Assembly (NCBI GenBank): GCA_944325895.1
Contig: CALVCA010000001.1
Location: 1 to 64,000 of the forward strand
From: Candidatus Gastranaerophilales bacterium
Lineage (GTDB): Bacteria > Cyanobacteriota > Vampirovibrionia > Gastranaerophilales > Gastranaerophilaceae
Length of the DNA: 64,000 bases
Reading direction: 5' to 3'
Part shown: positions 25,760 to 34,200 of the stretch, piece by piece
Numbering within the stretch: position 1 is the first letter of the stretch
Layout: every line of letters starts with the position of its first letter
Position numbers and translations under genes: made by a program
Notes under the pieces: model-generated
The model's input: only the letters and a program-made list of their open reading frames with translations
Told to the model about the DNA's origin: nothing
Database searches by the model: none

Positions 25760-25940
25760 AACCCAAAATTTGTATAGCACTTACGGGACATTCCAAAGCA
25801 GCGTCAATACAGCTTTCTTCATTACCGCTGATAAAATTAGGATTAACAACAGCAAAATTTGAATTTATTTCAAAAATTTCAGGATTAATAATGGCACAAG
25901 CACCGCAGCCTACACATTTGGAAGATATACTTATATGCAT
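25758..25940 (-). CDS. Single-cluster [4Fe-4S] ferredoxin
   Basis: 60 residues. KCVGCGAC near the N-terminus plus CIDAALECPVSAI at the C-terminus provide CxxCxxC and the final CP, binding one [4Fe-4S] cluster. The C-terminal pair may form the disulfide common in one-cluster ferredoxins. A small soluble electron carrier for anaerobic redox enzymes. Single gene. Confidence 0.92.
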   Translation of the reverse strand: MHISISSKCVGCGACAIINPEIFEINSNFAVVNPNFISGNEESCIDAALECPVSAIQILG

Positions 25941-25986
25941 AAAAAAATTATGACATATTATACGATAAATTTTATGCTACAAAAGT

Positions 25987-26934
25987 TTAATCTTCCTGAC
26001 TGACAACTTGAGCACCGTTTTGCTCTACATTTAATGTTTTTATTACGGATTTAACATTTAAATCATTCCAGGTGTCTTTTACAATAGAATGAATTCTGTC
26101 TAAATTATTTTTATGAGAAATAACCAAAATAGAAGGGCCTGCACCGCTTAATACACAGCCCAGCACATTTTCTTCATGTTTTAAATTCTGCATAATTTTT
26201 TCTAATCCCGGAACAAGCTTTTTGCGGTATGGCTGATGCAATCTGTCCTGCAGAGCCAGCTTCATTAACTCAACATCTTTAGTATTGATAGCCTCAACAA
26301 ACATAGCCATTCGTTTTGCATTAAATACTGCATCACACATAGGAACTTCTTTCGGTAAAACTGACCTCGATATATCTGTTGAAAGTTCATAATCCGGTAT
26401 GCAAACAGTAATAGCCCATTCTTCAGGCCAATTCAATTTACGATAAACTACCGTGCAATCTTCTTCTTGCGATGAAATAACCAAACCACCGACAATGGCA
26501 GGTGTGATATTATCAGGATGTCCTTCAACTTCGGTAGCAATAGATAATAGTGCTGCTTCATCCGCAGGTCTGCCTAAAAGTTCGTTTGCGGCAATCAAAC
26601 CGCCGACAATTACAGATGCACTGCTTCCTAAACCCCGTGCTATAGGTATATTGGAATGTATATTAATCTTTAATTCGCTTGGTGACTGACCTATAGAGTT
26701 ATATAAAAGTTCTACTGCTTTATATATTAAACTATTCTCATCCAATGCCATATGCTCTATTGAAAGCTCATCTACAGCCTCATCTTCAGATATAACGTTA
26801 ATTTCAACACCTGTACCGGGTAAAACTGTTTCTTCAATAGTTATTGTATTGTATATGGGTAAAGCTAATCCCAAACAATCAAAACCGGGGCCTATATTCG
26901 CTGCCGTTGCAGGCACTTTAACACTTATTTTCAT
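25987..26934 (-). CDS. thrB: Homoserine kinase
   Basis: 315 residues; start at 26934 with GGAAGGAAA upstream (a TTG at 26949 is possible but not needed). KVPATAANIGPGFDCLGLALP is the GHMP-kinase N-terminus, PIARGLGSSASVIVGGLIAANELL the ATP-binding glycine/serine loop, and VLSGAGPSILVI the C-terminal motif. It phosphorylates homoserine for threonine synthesis. thrC and hom are not adjacent. Confidence 0.95.
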   Translation of the reverse strand: MKISVKVPATAANIGPGFDCLGLALPIYNTITIEETVLPGTGVEINVISEDEAVDELSIEHMALDENSLIYKAVELLYNSIGQSPSELKINIHSNIPIARGLGSSASVIVGGLIAANELLGRPADEAALLSIATEVEGHPDNITPAIVGGLVISSQEEDCTVVYRKLNWPEEWAITVCIPDYELSTDISRSVLPKEVPMCDAVFNAKRMAMFVEAINTKDVELMKLALQDRLHQPYRKKLVPGLEKIMQNLKHEENVLGCVLSGAGPSILVISHKNNLDRIHSIVKDTWNDLNVKSVIKTLNVEQNGAQVVSQED

Positions 26935-27004
26935 ATTTCCTTCCTTCAATTAAAAGTATACCAAAAACATAAAATTATGCCAATTTATAAGTTTTTTAAC
27001 GAAT

Positions 27005-27032
27005 TTGAACTGCTGCTTAAAATGACTATAAT
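27005..27032 (+). promoter_or_regulatory. Promoter giving a leaderless mRNA for the MnmC-like gene
   Basis: TTGAAC (27005-27010), 16-nt spacer, TATAAT (27027-27032). The ATG at 27039 is 6 nt beyond the -10, at the expected transcription start. No Shine-Dalgarno. Confidence 0.65.
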
Positions 27033-27038
27033 AGTTAT

Positions 27039-28244
27039 ATGTACGAATTCTATCCATATTTTACAAACGATGGTTCTGTCGGACTCTACAGCCCGCAAGA
27101 TGATGATATTTATCATTCAACATATGGTGCTCTGACCGAATCATATGAAAAATTTATTTTTCCGGCTAATCTTGATAATTATTTTAAATCTCACAACAAA
27201 ATTAAAATTTTAGATATTTGTTTTGGTATCGGTTATAATTCTAAAGCTTTTTTAAATTATTTTTTCGAAAATTTTGACAAAAAAATTTCTGCTTTAAATT
27301 CCAATATCGATACGATACATACCGATAACAAATTTAATGAGATTTTTATAAAAGGAATAGAAACAGATAAAAATTTAGTATACTTATCACCGTTTATAAA
27401 AACATCAAAAAAAATAAATCGAAAAAATAAAATTAATTTTACAAACGAAAAAATTACCCGTTTATTGTCAGAAAAGACAAAAATAAAATATAACTGCAAA
27501 AATTTTGTTAATATAATTTTATTGAGAAAAATAATAAAAACTTCACCGGAGATTTTTGATAATTTAGAATTTGAAGCAATATTAAAAAATAAAAAGTATA
27601 AAAAATATTTTGACGCAAATTTAATCGAATTATTTAACTTTTATAAATCCCAGGGGAATAAATATACCCTTTTAGGGTATTTAAATGCCTTCTTACATAA
27701 TATATATTATAGGTATATATCAACCAGTTATAAAAAGGCACTCAAATACCTTAAATTAAACGATTTAATACTGGAGTTAGATTTTAGAGATGCAAGAGAA
27801 TCTCTAAAAGATGATTCCAACATTTATAACTTCATCTTTTTGGATGCATTTACACCGGCGAAATGTCCGTGCCTTTGGACTATAGAATTTTTTAAATTGC
27901 TTCACGAACATTTGGATGATGACGGATTAATTTTAACATATTCAAATTCTGCTGCCATACGTAATGCATTTATAAAAGCAGGCTTTTGGACCGGCAAAAT
28001 TTATAATAAAGAAAACGACAAATTTATGGGAACAATTGCCGCAAAAAAATTAGAAAATATTAAGACCGGATTATCAGATTATGATTTAGGTCTTATAAAC
28101 ACAAAAGCAGGAATTTGCTATAGAGATAATGAAAAGTTATCTTTAGACAACAATACTATCTTAAAAAATCACGAACAAGAAGTTGCTGAAAGTAAACTTA
28201 TTTCAAGTTCAAAATTTATAAAAACATACAGGAGCGGCAAATGA
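27039..28244 (+). CDS. MnmC N-domain-like tRNA methyltransferase (DUF752) with a large insertion
   Basis: 401 residues. YSPQDDDIYHSTYGALTES and ILDICFGIGYNSKAFL (SAM site) at the N-terminus, and FIFLDAFTPAKCPCLWTIEFFKLL...LTYSNSAAIRNAF in the C-terminal half, match the DUF752 methyltransferase that finishes the mnm5U modification of tRNA wobble uridine. Between them is a roughly 150-residue Lys/Asn/Phe-rich segment (about 85-240) absent from the compact family, which may bind RNA or be a lineage insert. The reaction would be methylation of nm5s2U. ATGA overlap with the next gene, an FAD oxidoreductase, recalls the two halves of E. coli MnmC. Confidence 0.78.
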   Translation: MYEFYPYFTNDGSVGLYSPQDDDIYHSTYGALTESYEKFIFPANLDNYFKSHNKIKILDICFGIGYNSKAFLNYFFENFDKKISALNSNIDTIHTDNKFNEIFIKGIETDKNLVYLSPFIKTSKKINRKNKINFTNEKITRLLSEKTKIKYNCKNFVNIILLRKIIKTSPEIFDNLEFEAILKNKKYKKYFDANLIELFNFYKSQGNKYTLLGYLNAFLHNIYYRYISTSYKKALKYLKLNDLILELDFRDARESLKDDSNIYNFIFLDAFTPAKCPCLWTIEFFKLLHEHLDDDGLILTYSNSAAIRNAFIKAGFWTGKIYNKENDKFMGTIAAKKLENIKTGLSDYDLGLINTKAGICYRDNEKLSLDNNTILKNHEQEVAESKLISSSKFIKTYRSGK

Positions 28245-29536
28245 TGTACGACATAGTTGTAGTAGGCGGCGGAACTGCAGGATGTGCTGCGGCTTTTACC
28301 GCAGGCAAACTCGGTTTAAAAGTACTGTTACTGGAAAAAAATATACATTTGGGTGGTACAATTACATCAGGACTTGTTGTTCCGGTTATGTTTTCGGGTA
28401 AGAACCAAATAAATGCTGAATTTTATAAAGCATTAATTTCTGAATTAAGCACTTTGGGCGGGCAAGTTACCTATCAAAATAACCCCGGATGGTTTAATCC
28501 CGAGTTATGCAAAATTGCACTTGATAATTTAATGCAAAAATCAAATGTGGATGTGCGTTTTAATTCAAGTATATACAGTATCAAGTGCGATAACAGACTT
28601 ATTAAGACTTTATATATTAACAAGAAAAATTTATCGGTATATAGCGATACGTTACAAGTTGACGATAAAATATTATTTGAACCTATCGAAACGAGATATG
28701 TAATTGATGCAACGGGAAATTGTGAAATCGGTAAAATTTTAAATTGCAATTTTTTAGAAAATCCGAAAGAATTTCAGCCAATGAGTATGAGATTTATAAT
28801 GAGCGGGGTAAATATAGAAGAATTTTCAAATTGGCTTGAAAAATACGACGATGACAGAAACGTAACAACCATTGAAAATACGAATAAACAGATACATCTT
28901 TCAACGGCATATACATGGGATACAACCAAAACGTGGGCGTTAGCACCATTATTTGAGGATGCAGTACAAAAAGGCATACTAAAAGACGCTGACAGAAACT
29001 ATTTCCAAATTTTCACAATAGCCGGAATGCCGGATAGTATTGCCTTTAATTGCCCAAGAATTATTCAAAATCTTAATCCTGAGAACATTTTAGATATTTC
29101 TAAGGCTTCTGTTTTAGCACGTAGTGCTATTTTAAGGCTTAGTAATTTTTGTAAAGCTTATTTCCCGGGCTTTCAAAAGGCATATATATCTAATATTGCG
29201 GATATGATCGGGGTAAGAGTTTCAAACAGGATAAAAGGGCGTTATATTTACACTATAGAAGACATAAAAACAGGAAAAAAATTCGATAACCCTGCAGTTA
29301 TTTCAGATTATCCGGTTGATGTACACACCAACAAGAAGAATACATCGACACTTGAGCACTCAGGAGAATATCAAATACCGATTGAGTCTTTAATTTCGGC
29401 GGATTATGACAATTTGCTTGTAGCGGGAAGATGCATTTCGGCGGATTATATGGCACAGGGTGCTATAAGGGTGCAGGCAAGCTGTTTTTCCATGGGTGAA
29501 GCGGCAGCCAAATATATTAAATCTAATCTTTCCTGA
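28241..29536 (+). CDS. FAD-dependent oxidoreductase (FAD_oxidored family)
   Basis: 431 residues. YDIVVVGGGTAGCAAAFTAGKLGLKVLLLEK is the FAD dinucleotide fold; LGGTITSGLVVP, VIDATGNCEIG, GVRVSNRIKGRY and NLLVAGRCISADYMAQGAIRVQASCFSMGEAAAKY are typical of PF12831 flavoproteins that act on unknown substrates. It shares four bases with the MnmC-like gene and is co-translated. It is not of the DAO family fused in E. coli MnmC, so a shared tRNA pathway is possible but unproven. Its end overlaps the convergent disulfide reductase by 14 nt. Confidence 0.85.
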   Translation: MMYDIVVVGGGTAGCAAAFTAGKLGLKVLLLEKNIHLGGTITSGLVVPVMFSGKNQINAEFYKALISELSTLGGQVTYQNNPGWFNPELCKIALDNLMQKSNVDVRFNSSIYSIKCDNRLIKTLYINKKNLSVYSDTLQVDDKILFEPIETRYVIDATGNCEIGKILNCNFLENPKEFQPMSMRFIMSGVNIEEFSNWLEKYDDDRNVTTIENTNKQIHLSTAYTWDTTKTWALAPLFEDAVQKGILKDADRNYFQIFTIAGMPDSIAFNCPRIIQNLNPENILDISKASVLARSAILRLSNFCKAYFPGFQKAYISNIADMIGVRVSNRIKGRYIYTIEDIKTGKKFDNPAVISDYPVDVHTNKKNTSTLEHSGEYQIPIESLISADYDNLLVAGRCISADYMAQGAIRVQASCFSMGEAAAKYIKSNLS

Positions 29537-30884
29537 TTTTCTTAGCCAAAATTTGTGCTGCATTCAATAGCGGATCGATTGTAGGAGAAAATGGCGGGGC
29601 ATATGTTAAATCATTGCGAGTAAATTCATCAACAGTAAATCTGCCCAACAGTGCAGCGGTCAATGCGTTAATTCTCTTATCTGCATCACCAGCACCAATT
29701 GCCTGCCCGCCGAGTAAAAGTCCAGTTGTCATATCAGCAACAAGCTTTAAAGTAATATTATTGACATCAGGCATATAACCGACTTTATCGTTTTTTGTAA
29801 CAATTGCCGATACCGGATGAAATCCCAATTTAAAAGCATTTCTTTCGGTTAAACCAGTCATTGACATTGTAAGAGCCAAGCATCTGACGACAGATGAACC
29901 TAAAACTCCTTCAAAATCTTCATCACCGCCGCAAAGATTTATTGCGGCCGTTCTGCCTTCTTTGTTTGCAGTAGAACCAAGCGGTATCCAAACTTTTGTA
30001 TTAGAGATGAGAAGATTTTTTTCAGCACAATCTCCGCATGCATATATATCAGGGAAATTTGTCTGCATGTGTTTATTTACTTTAATTGCACCTGTTTCAC
30101 CGATTGCAATACCTGATTCTCTTGCGAATTCTATATTAGGCTGGACACCGGTGCAAATAATGACCATGTCGGTTGTAAACTGCTTTCCTGAACCGGTTTT
30201 AACTATTTTTACATTGCCGTTTTCATCAGGTAAAAAAACCGTTACCAATTCGGAAGTTAAAATATCAAAACGATTATTACTTATGCTTTTAAGCTGTTCT
30301 TGAATAATTCTAGAAATATCTTCATCAAAAAAAGGAGCTATATAAGGAGCAAATTCAACTAGCGTGACATTAAGCCCGTTTTCAACAAATGCCTCAAGCA
30401 TTTCAAGCCCTATATAACCGCTGCCGATTATTGTAGCATGTTTGGATTTTAGCAATTGTTCTCTAATATTTATGCCGTCAATTATATGACGAACCGTAAA
30501 TACATTTTTTAAATTTACGTTTTCAATCTGCGGGATTAAAGGTCTTGCACCTGTTGCTATTACAAGCTTATCATATTCAGTCAAAAATGCTCGATTTTCA
30601 GTTAAATCATTTATTAAAACCTGCTTTGTTTCGGTAATTATTTTAATAGCTTTATTCTGCAGATGTACTTTTATCCCTTGTGCTTCAAATTCTTCGGGAC
30701 TTCTAACCAATAAAGTTCTGTAATCAGAGAAATTACCTTGAATATAATATGGTAAACCGCATGCGGAATATGATATATATTTTTCATCAGTATACAGATC
30801 TATAATCGCATCAGGCAAAAGTCTTTTTGCCTTAGCAGCAGCTTTTGAACCTGCAGCCACACCGCCTAAAATTACTATTTTCAT
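29523..30884 (-). CDS. CoA-disulfide reductase/NADH oxidase-type flavoprotein
   Basis: 453 residues from the ATG at 30884. IVILGGVAAGSKAAAKAKR binds FAD, SYSACGLPYYI contains the single redox Cys (near residue 42) of the CoADR/NADH peroxidase/polysulfide reductase group, IGSGYIGLEMLEAF the NADH fold, and YACGDCAE the second FAD motif. These cytoplasmic enzymes reduce CoA disulfide, peroxide, oxygen or polysulfide; which one cannot be told from sequence. No strong ribosome site is visible. It fits the oxygen-defence theme of the window. Confidence 0.88.
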   Translation of the reverse strand: MKIVILGGVAAGSKAAAKAKRLLPDAIIDLYTDEKYISYSACGLPYYIQGNFSDYRTLLVRSPEEFEAQGIKVHLQNKAIKIITETKQVLINDLTENRAFLTEYDKLVIATGARPLIPQIENVNLKNVFTVRHIIDGINIREQLLKSKHATIIGSGYIGLEMLEAFVENGLNVTLVEFAPYIAPFFDEDISRIIQEQLKSISNNRFDILTSELVTVFLPDENGNVKIVKTGSGKQFTTDMVIICTGVQPNIEFARESGIAIGETGAIKVNKHMQTNFPDIYACGDCAEKNLLISNTKVWIPLGSTANKEGRTAAINLCGGDEDFEGVLGSSVVRCLALTMSMTGLTERNAFKLGFHPVSAIVTKNDKVGYMPDVNNITLKLVADMTTGLLLGGQAIGAGDADKRINALTAALLGRFTVDEFTRNDLTYAPPFSPTIDPLLNAAQILAKKIRKD

Positions 30885-30930
30885 AGTCAAAATTTAGCCG
30901 AAATCACAATTATGAGCATTCCACAACAGT

Positions 30931-31071
30931 CTAATTTTTACCTGATACTGAAAGTATCATCTGTTTCATAAACTTACAATACGCATCAATATCTGATTGT
31001 ACTTCTTCAGCCTTATCAATTAAGGTTTTAAGCTCTACGATTACATCATTTTTCTTTAAATCTTCATACAT
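30931..31071 (-). CDS. 46-residue acidic helical protein
   Basis: The reading frame starts at ATG 31069-31071 with GAGGAG about 11 nt upstream and ends at TAG 30931. The product (MYEDLKKNDVIVELKTLIDK..., ending SVSGKN) is a likely helix with mixed charge and one Cys. No family recognised. The good ribosome site is the main evidence. It fills most of the 274-bp gap between the disulfide reductase and the EF-hand gene. Confidence 0.5.
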   Translation of the reverse strand: MYEDLKKNDVIVELKTLIDKAEEVQSDIDAYCKFMKQMILSVSGKN

Positions 31072-31158
31072 ACGAATACACACTCCTCATATTGTTTATT
31101 ACGGAATGTGTACTCAAAACTTTAATATTTAATTGATTTTTTTACATAATTTTACAAA

Positions 31159-31416
31159 TTATGCAATAATGTTTAATTTTTTTGCGTTAAAACCTCCATT
31201 GCTTTCAAAATTAATGCTTCCTTGCGGATCAAACTGATCCAAATCAAATCCTTTAGTTTTTTTATTCTGCTTGTTATTAATTCCTGATACTGCAACGTAA
31301 TTATTAAACTCTGCATAGCTTATTACTCCGTCGCCATCTTTGTCATACTCATCAAATGTCAATTGGTCCATTGAATTCAGTGATGCTCTAGTTAAGCCCT
31401 GTGTAATAGTTAACAT
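31159..31416 (-). CDS. Small EF-hand protein
   Basis: 85 residues with GAGAGGAG upstream. Residues 23-35, DKDGDGVISYAEF, form a canonical calcium-binding EF-hand loop with the final Glu; a second degenerate site may be FDLDQFDPQGSINFE. No signal peptide. Possible calcium sensor or buffer. Monocistronic, divergent from thiC. Confidence 0.82.
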   Translation of the reverse strand: MLTITQGLTRASLNSMDQLTFDEYDKDGDGVISYAEFNNYVAVSGINNKQNKKTKGFDLDQFDPQGSINFESNGGFNAKKLNIIA

Positions 31417-31538
31417 ATTAAATGCTCCTCTCTTATACTTTAATTAAAAATTTTTGTGCTGTTGTATTTCAAAAACTGTTATTTTTGTTACATTTCTTAA
31501 AAATATTAATGATATAATATAAAAAAAGGGGAGAAAGT

Positions 31539-32804
31539 ATGACTACACAAATTATTGAAGCTAAAAAGGGAAATATAACGGAAGAAATGAAATATATCGC
31601 ACTAAAAGAAGGAGTAACACCTGAATTTGTGCGAGAAAAAGTTTCACAGGGAAGAATAGTAATTTTAAAAAACAATCGCCGTGAAAATGTTATACCAACA
31701 GCGGTTGGCGAAGGGATGACCGTAAAAATCAATGCAAATATCGGTACATCAATGGAACGTTCCAATATTGAACAGGAACTTGAAAAAGTAAAAATTATAG
31801 AAGCAACCGGAGCAGATGTATTAATGGATCTTTCAACCGGTGAAGATATTGACGGCACACGAAAACAAATAATTGCAGCGACAAAACTTCCAATAGGTAC
31901 TGTTCCTATGTATCAGGCAGGAAAAGAAGCAATTGATGAATACAAAGATATTTCAAAATTATCAAAAGAAAAATTATTTTCCGACATAAAGAAACAATGT
32001 GAGGACGGAATAGATTTTATAACCGTGCACTGCGGTGTAACCAAATTTGTAGTTGAACAGCTTGAACGGCAGGGGCGGGTTATGGATATTGTATCAAGAG
32101 GCGGTTCAATGTTAGCGTCCTGGATAAAAGCAACCGGTAAAGAAAATCCGCTTTATGAATACTATGATGAATTACTTGATATAGCAAGAGAATATGATTG
32201 TACATTATCATTGGGCGACGGTCTAAGACCGGGATGTATAGCGGATGCCGGCGACAGAGCACAAGTTGCGGAAACTATAGTCCTTGGAGAACTGGTAAAA
32301 AGAGCAAGAGAAGCAGGCGTTCAGGCAATGGTAGAAGGACCGGGGCATGTACCTTTGAATAAAATTCCCGCAATGATTGAGACAGCAAAAGTTTTAACTG
32401 ATTATGCACCGCTTTATGTTTTAGGTCCATTGGTTACTGATATAGCACCGGGTTATGATCATATAACATCTGCTATCGGCGGAACACTTGCCGCATATCA
32501 CGGAGCAGACTTTTTATGCTATGTAACACCAGCCGAACATATTGGTTTGCCGGATGCAAGACAGGTTAGAGAAGGAATTATTGCAAGTAAAATAGCTGCT
32601 CATGCAGCAGATTTAGCAAGAGGGAATAAAAAAGCTTTTCAAATGGATTTTGATATGGCAATAGCAAGAAAAAACCTTGATTGGGACGCACAAAGAGCCT
32701 GTGCTATTGATAAATGCACTCTTGAAAAAATCGACAACGGAAAACCGTGCACAATGTGCGGTAAATATTGCAGCGTTAAAATTTTTAAAGATTATTTTGT
32801 GTAA
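31539..32804 (+). CDS. thiC: Phosphomethylpyrimidine synthase
   Basis: 421 residues. PTAVGEGMTVKINANIGTS, MDLSTGEDIDGTRKQII, DFITVHCGVTK, SRGGSMLASW, VEGPGHVPLNKIP, LGPLVTDIAPGYDHITSAIGG and the C-terminal CTMCGKYCSVK (CxxCxxxxC, the unusual C-terminal radical SAM cluster) are diagnostic. It converts aminoimidazole ribotide to hydroxymethylpyrimidine phosphate for thiamine. A TATAAT (31513-31518) and AGGGGAG precede it. No THI-box (TPP riboswitch) could be recognised in the short upstream gap, which is unusual for thiC. Confidence 0.97.
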   Translation: MTTQIIEAKKGNITEEMKYIALKEGVTPEFVREKVSQGRIVILKNNRRENVIPTAVGEGMTVKINANIGTSMERSNIEQELEKVKIIEATGADVLMDLSTGEDIDGTRKQIIAATKLPIGTVPMYQAGKEAIDEYKDISKLSKEKLFSDIKKQCEDGIDFITVHCGVTKFVVEQLERQGRVMDIVSRGGSMLASWIKATGKENPLYEYYDELLDIAREYDCTLSLGDGLRPGCIADAGDRAQVAETIVLGELVKRAREAGVQAMVEGPGHVPLNKIPAMIETAKVLTDYAPLYVLGPLVTDIAPGYDHITSAIGGTLAAYHGADFLCYVTPAEHIGLPDARQVREGIIASKIAAHAADLARGNKKAFQMDFDMAIARKNLDWDAQRACAIDKCTLEKIDNGKPCTMCGKYCSVKIFKDYFV

Positions 32805-32881
32805 ATATTTGTAAAGCAAAACTGCAAAATAATAACAAAAAATTTTCTTCACAAGCCTTACAATAAAAAAAGGAGTGTATT

Positions 32882-33313
32882 ATGCAAATAAATAAAGTTG
32901 GTTTTGAACCTAATTTTAAGGCACAGTTTGTACAAAATTCCAATATGGAAAAAATTACTGACAAAATTTACAACAACAGCAAAAATGACGGCAGAGATTT
33001 AGCAAGTGAACTTGAACTGCTTGCTTCTCATCACAAAAATGCACTGTTACTGGTTGATGTTGTACCTGAAGCAACAATCAAAGGCATTACTTTTGAACCA
33101 CGTTATGTTGTAACAAACTTAAAAACAAATAAAAGTATTACAGTGCCTTTGAATGAATTTGATTTGGATACAATAAAATCAATGAATAATCAAAAAAGTA
33201 AAAATTATCAAACATTGTTTGTTGATACTGACAGCAAAATAAATGTTCAAAAGATTATGAAAAAATATTTTGTTCTGGAACAAAATATTTATAAAAGTCA
33301 CTCTTCCAAATAA
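32882..33313 (+). CDS. Lineage-type hypothetical protein with N-terminal PNFKA tag
   Basis: 143 residues with AAGGAG upstream. The N-terminus MQINKVGFEPNFKAQFV has the short hydrophobic-F-K-A/G tag also seen at 35661, 36210 and 54953. The rest is a small alpha/beta protein (VRNLKTNKSITV-like strand, Lys-rich end) without known motifs. It follows thiC by 77 nt but seems a separate unit. It overlaps the convergent permease gene by 16 nt. Function unknown. Confidence 0.7.
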   Translation: MQINKVGFEPNFKAQFVQNSNMEKITDKIYNNSKNDGRDLASELELLASHHKNALLLVDVVPEATIKGITFEPRYVVTNLKTNKSITVPLNEFDLDTIKSMNNQKSKNYQTLFVDTDSKINVQKIMKKYFVLEQNIYKSHSSK

Positions 33314-34158
33314 ATTAATTTGCTACGCAAATTCCACTGGACAAGAGTCAATACAAGTATTATAACAAATAAAACGTAGGCAATGGCAGAAGCTTTGCCT
33401 ACGTTAAAGTATTCAAAAGCATTTTTATAAATTGCATAGACAAGTACATTTGTACTGTCAAATGGACCGCCTTGTGTCATTAAATAGATTAAATCAAAAA
33501 TTTGAAAAGAACTTATTGCAGTTATTATAATGACAAAAAATATAGATGGGGACAACAGAGGAACCGTAATATTCAAAAAAGTTTGAAAAGCACCGGCACC
33601 GTCAATTTTGGCGGCTTCAAATATACTTTGATTTAAAGAACTTAATGATGATAAAAAAATTATCATATTATAACCTATAAGCTTCCATACAGAAACAATA
33701 ATAAGTGCCGGCATGGCAAAATTGGGATCATAAAGCCAGTTTATATGTATATGTAATAAATTATTCAACAACCCTATATTCGGATCAAAAATCCACTGCC
33801 AAACAATGCCTATTACAACCATAGGTGTTATAAAAGGTATAAAATATGCTGTTTTAAAAAATTCAGAAGCTCTTATTTTTTCGTTTAGGACAGATGCCAA
33901 AATCAGAGGTATAATTACCCCGAAAACTGATGTGGAAACAGCAAAAACTACTGTATTTATAAGTATTTTAAAAAATAATTTGTCCGAAAAAATATCAAAA
34001 TAGTTACTAAATCCTACAAATTCAATCGGATTTAATAAATCCCAGCGGCAAAAACTTAACAAAAATGAACAAATAACAGGAATAATAATAAACAACAATG
34101 TTCCCGCAAATGCAGGCAATATAAAAATAAATGCCGCTGAATTAAATAACTTGTTCAT
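33298..34158 (-). CDS. Sugar-type ABC transporter permease (UgpA/MalF-like), orphan
   Basis: 286 residues with six membrane helices. FCRWDLLNPIEFVGFSNY near the N-terminus and the EAAKIDGAGAFQTFLNITVPLLSP loop, which docks with the ATPase, define a family 1 carbohydrate permease. It would import sugars or glycerol-phosphate with a second permease (UgpE/MalG-like), an ATPase and a binding protein, none of which is adjacent. Monocistronic here. The system's other parts must lie elsewhere, or the gene is a remnant. Confidence 0.9.
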   Translation of the reverse strand: MNKLFNSAAFIFILPAFAGTLLFIIIPVICSFLLSFCRWDLLNPIEFVGFSNYFDIFSDKLFFKILINTVVFAVSTSVFGVIIPLILASVLNEKIRASEFFKTAYFIPFITPMVVIGIVWQWIFDPNIGLLNNLLHIHINWLYDPNFAMPALIIVSVWKLIGYNMIIFLSSLSSLNQSIFEAAKIDGAGAFQTFLNITVPLLSPSIFFVIIITAISSFQIFDLIYLMTQGGPFDSTNVLVYAIYKNAFEYFNVGKASAIAYVLFVIILVLTLVQWNLRSKLIYLEE

Positions 34159-34200
34159 GACTCTTTGTTTATAATATTATAATAAAAACGGAGAGATAAC

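Noticed and set aside
31539-32804. TPP riboswitch before thiC
   Set aside because: No conserved THI-box sequence could be recognised in the upstream gap by eye.
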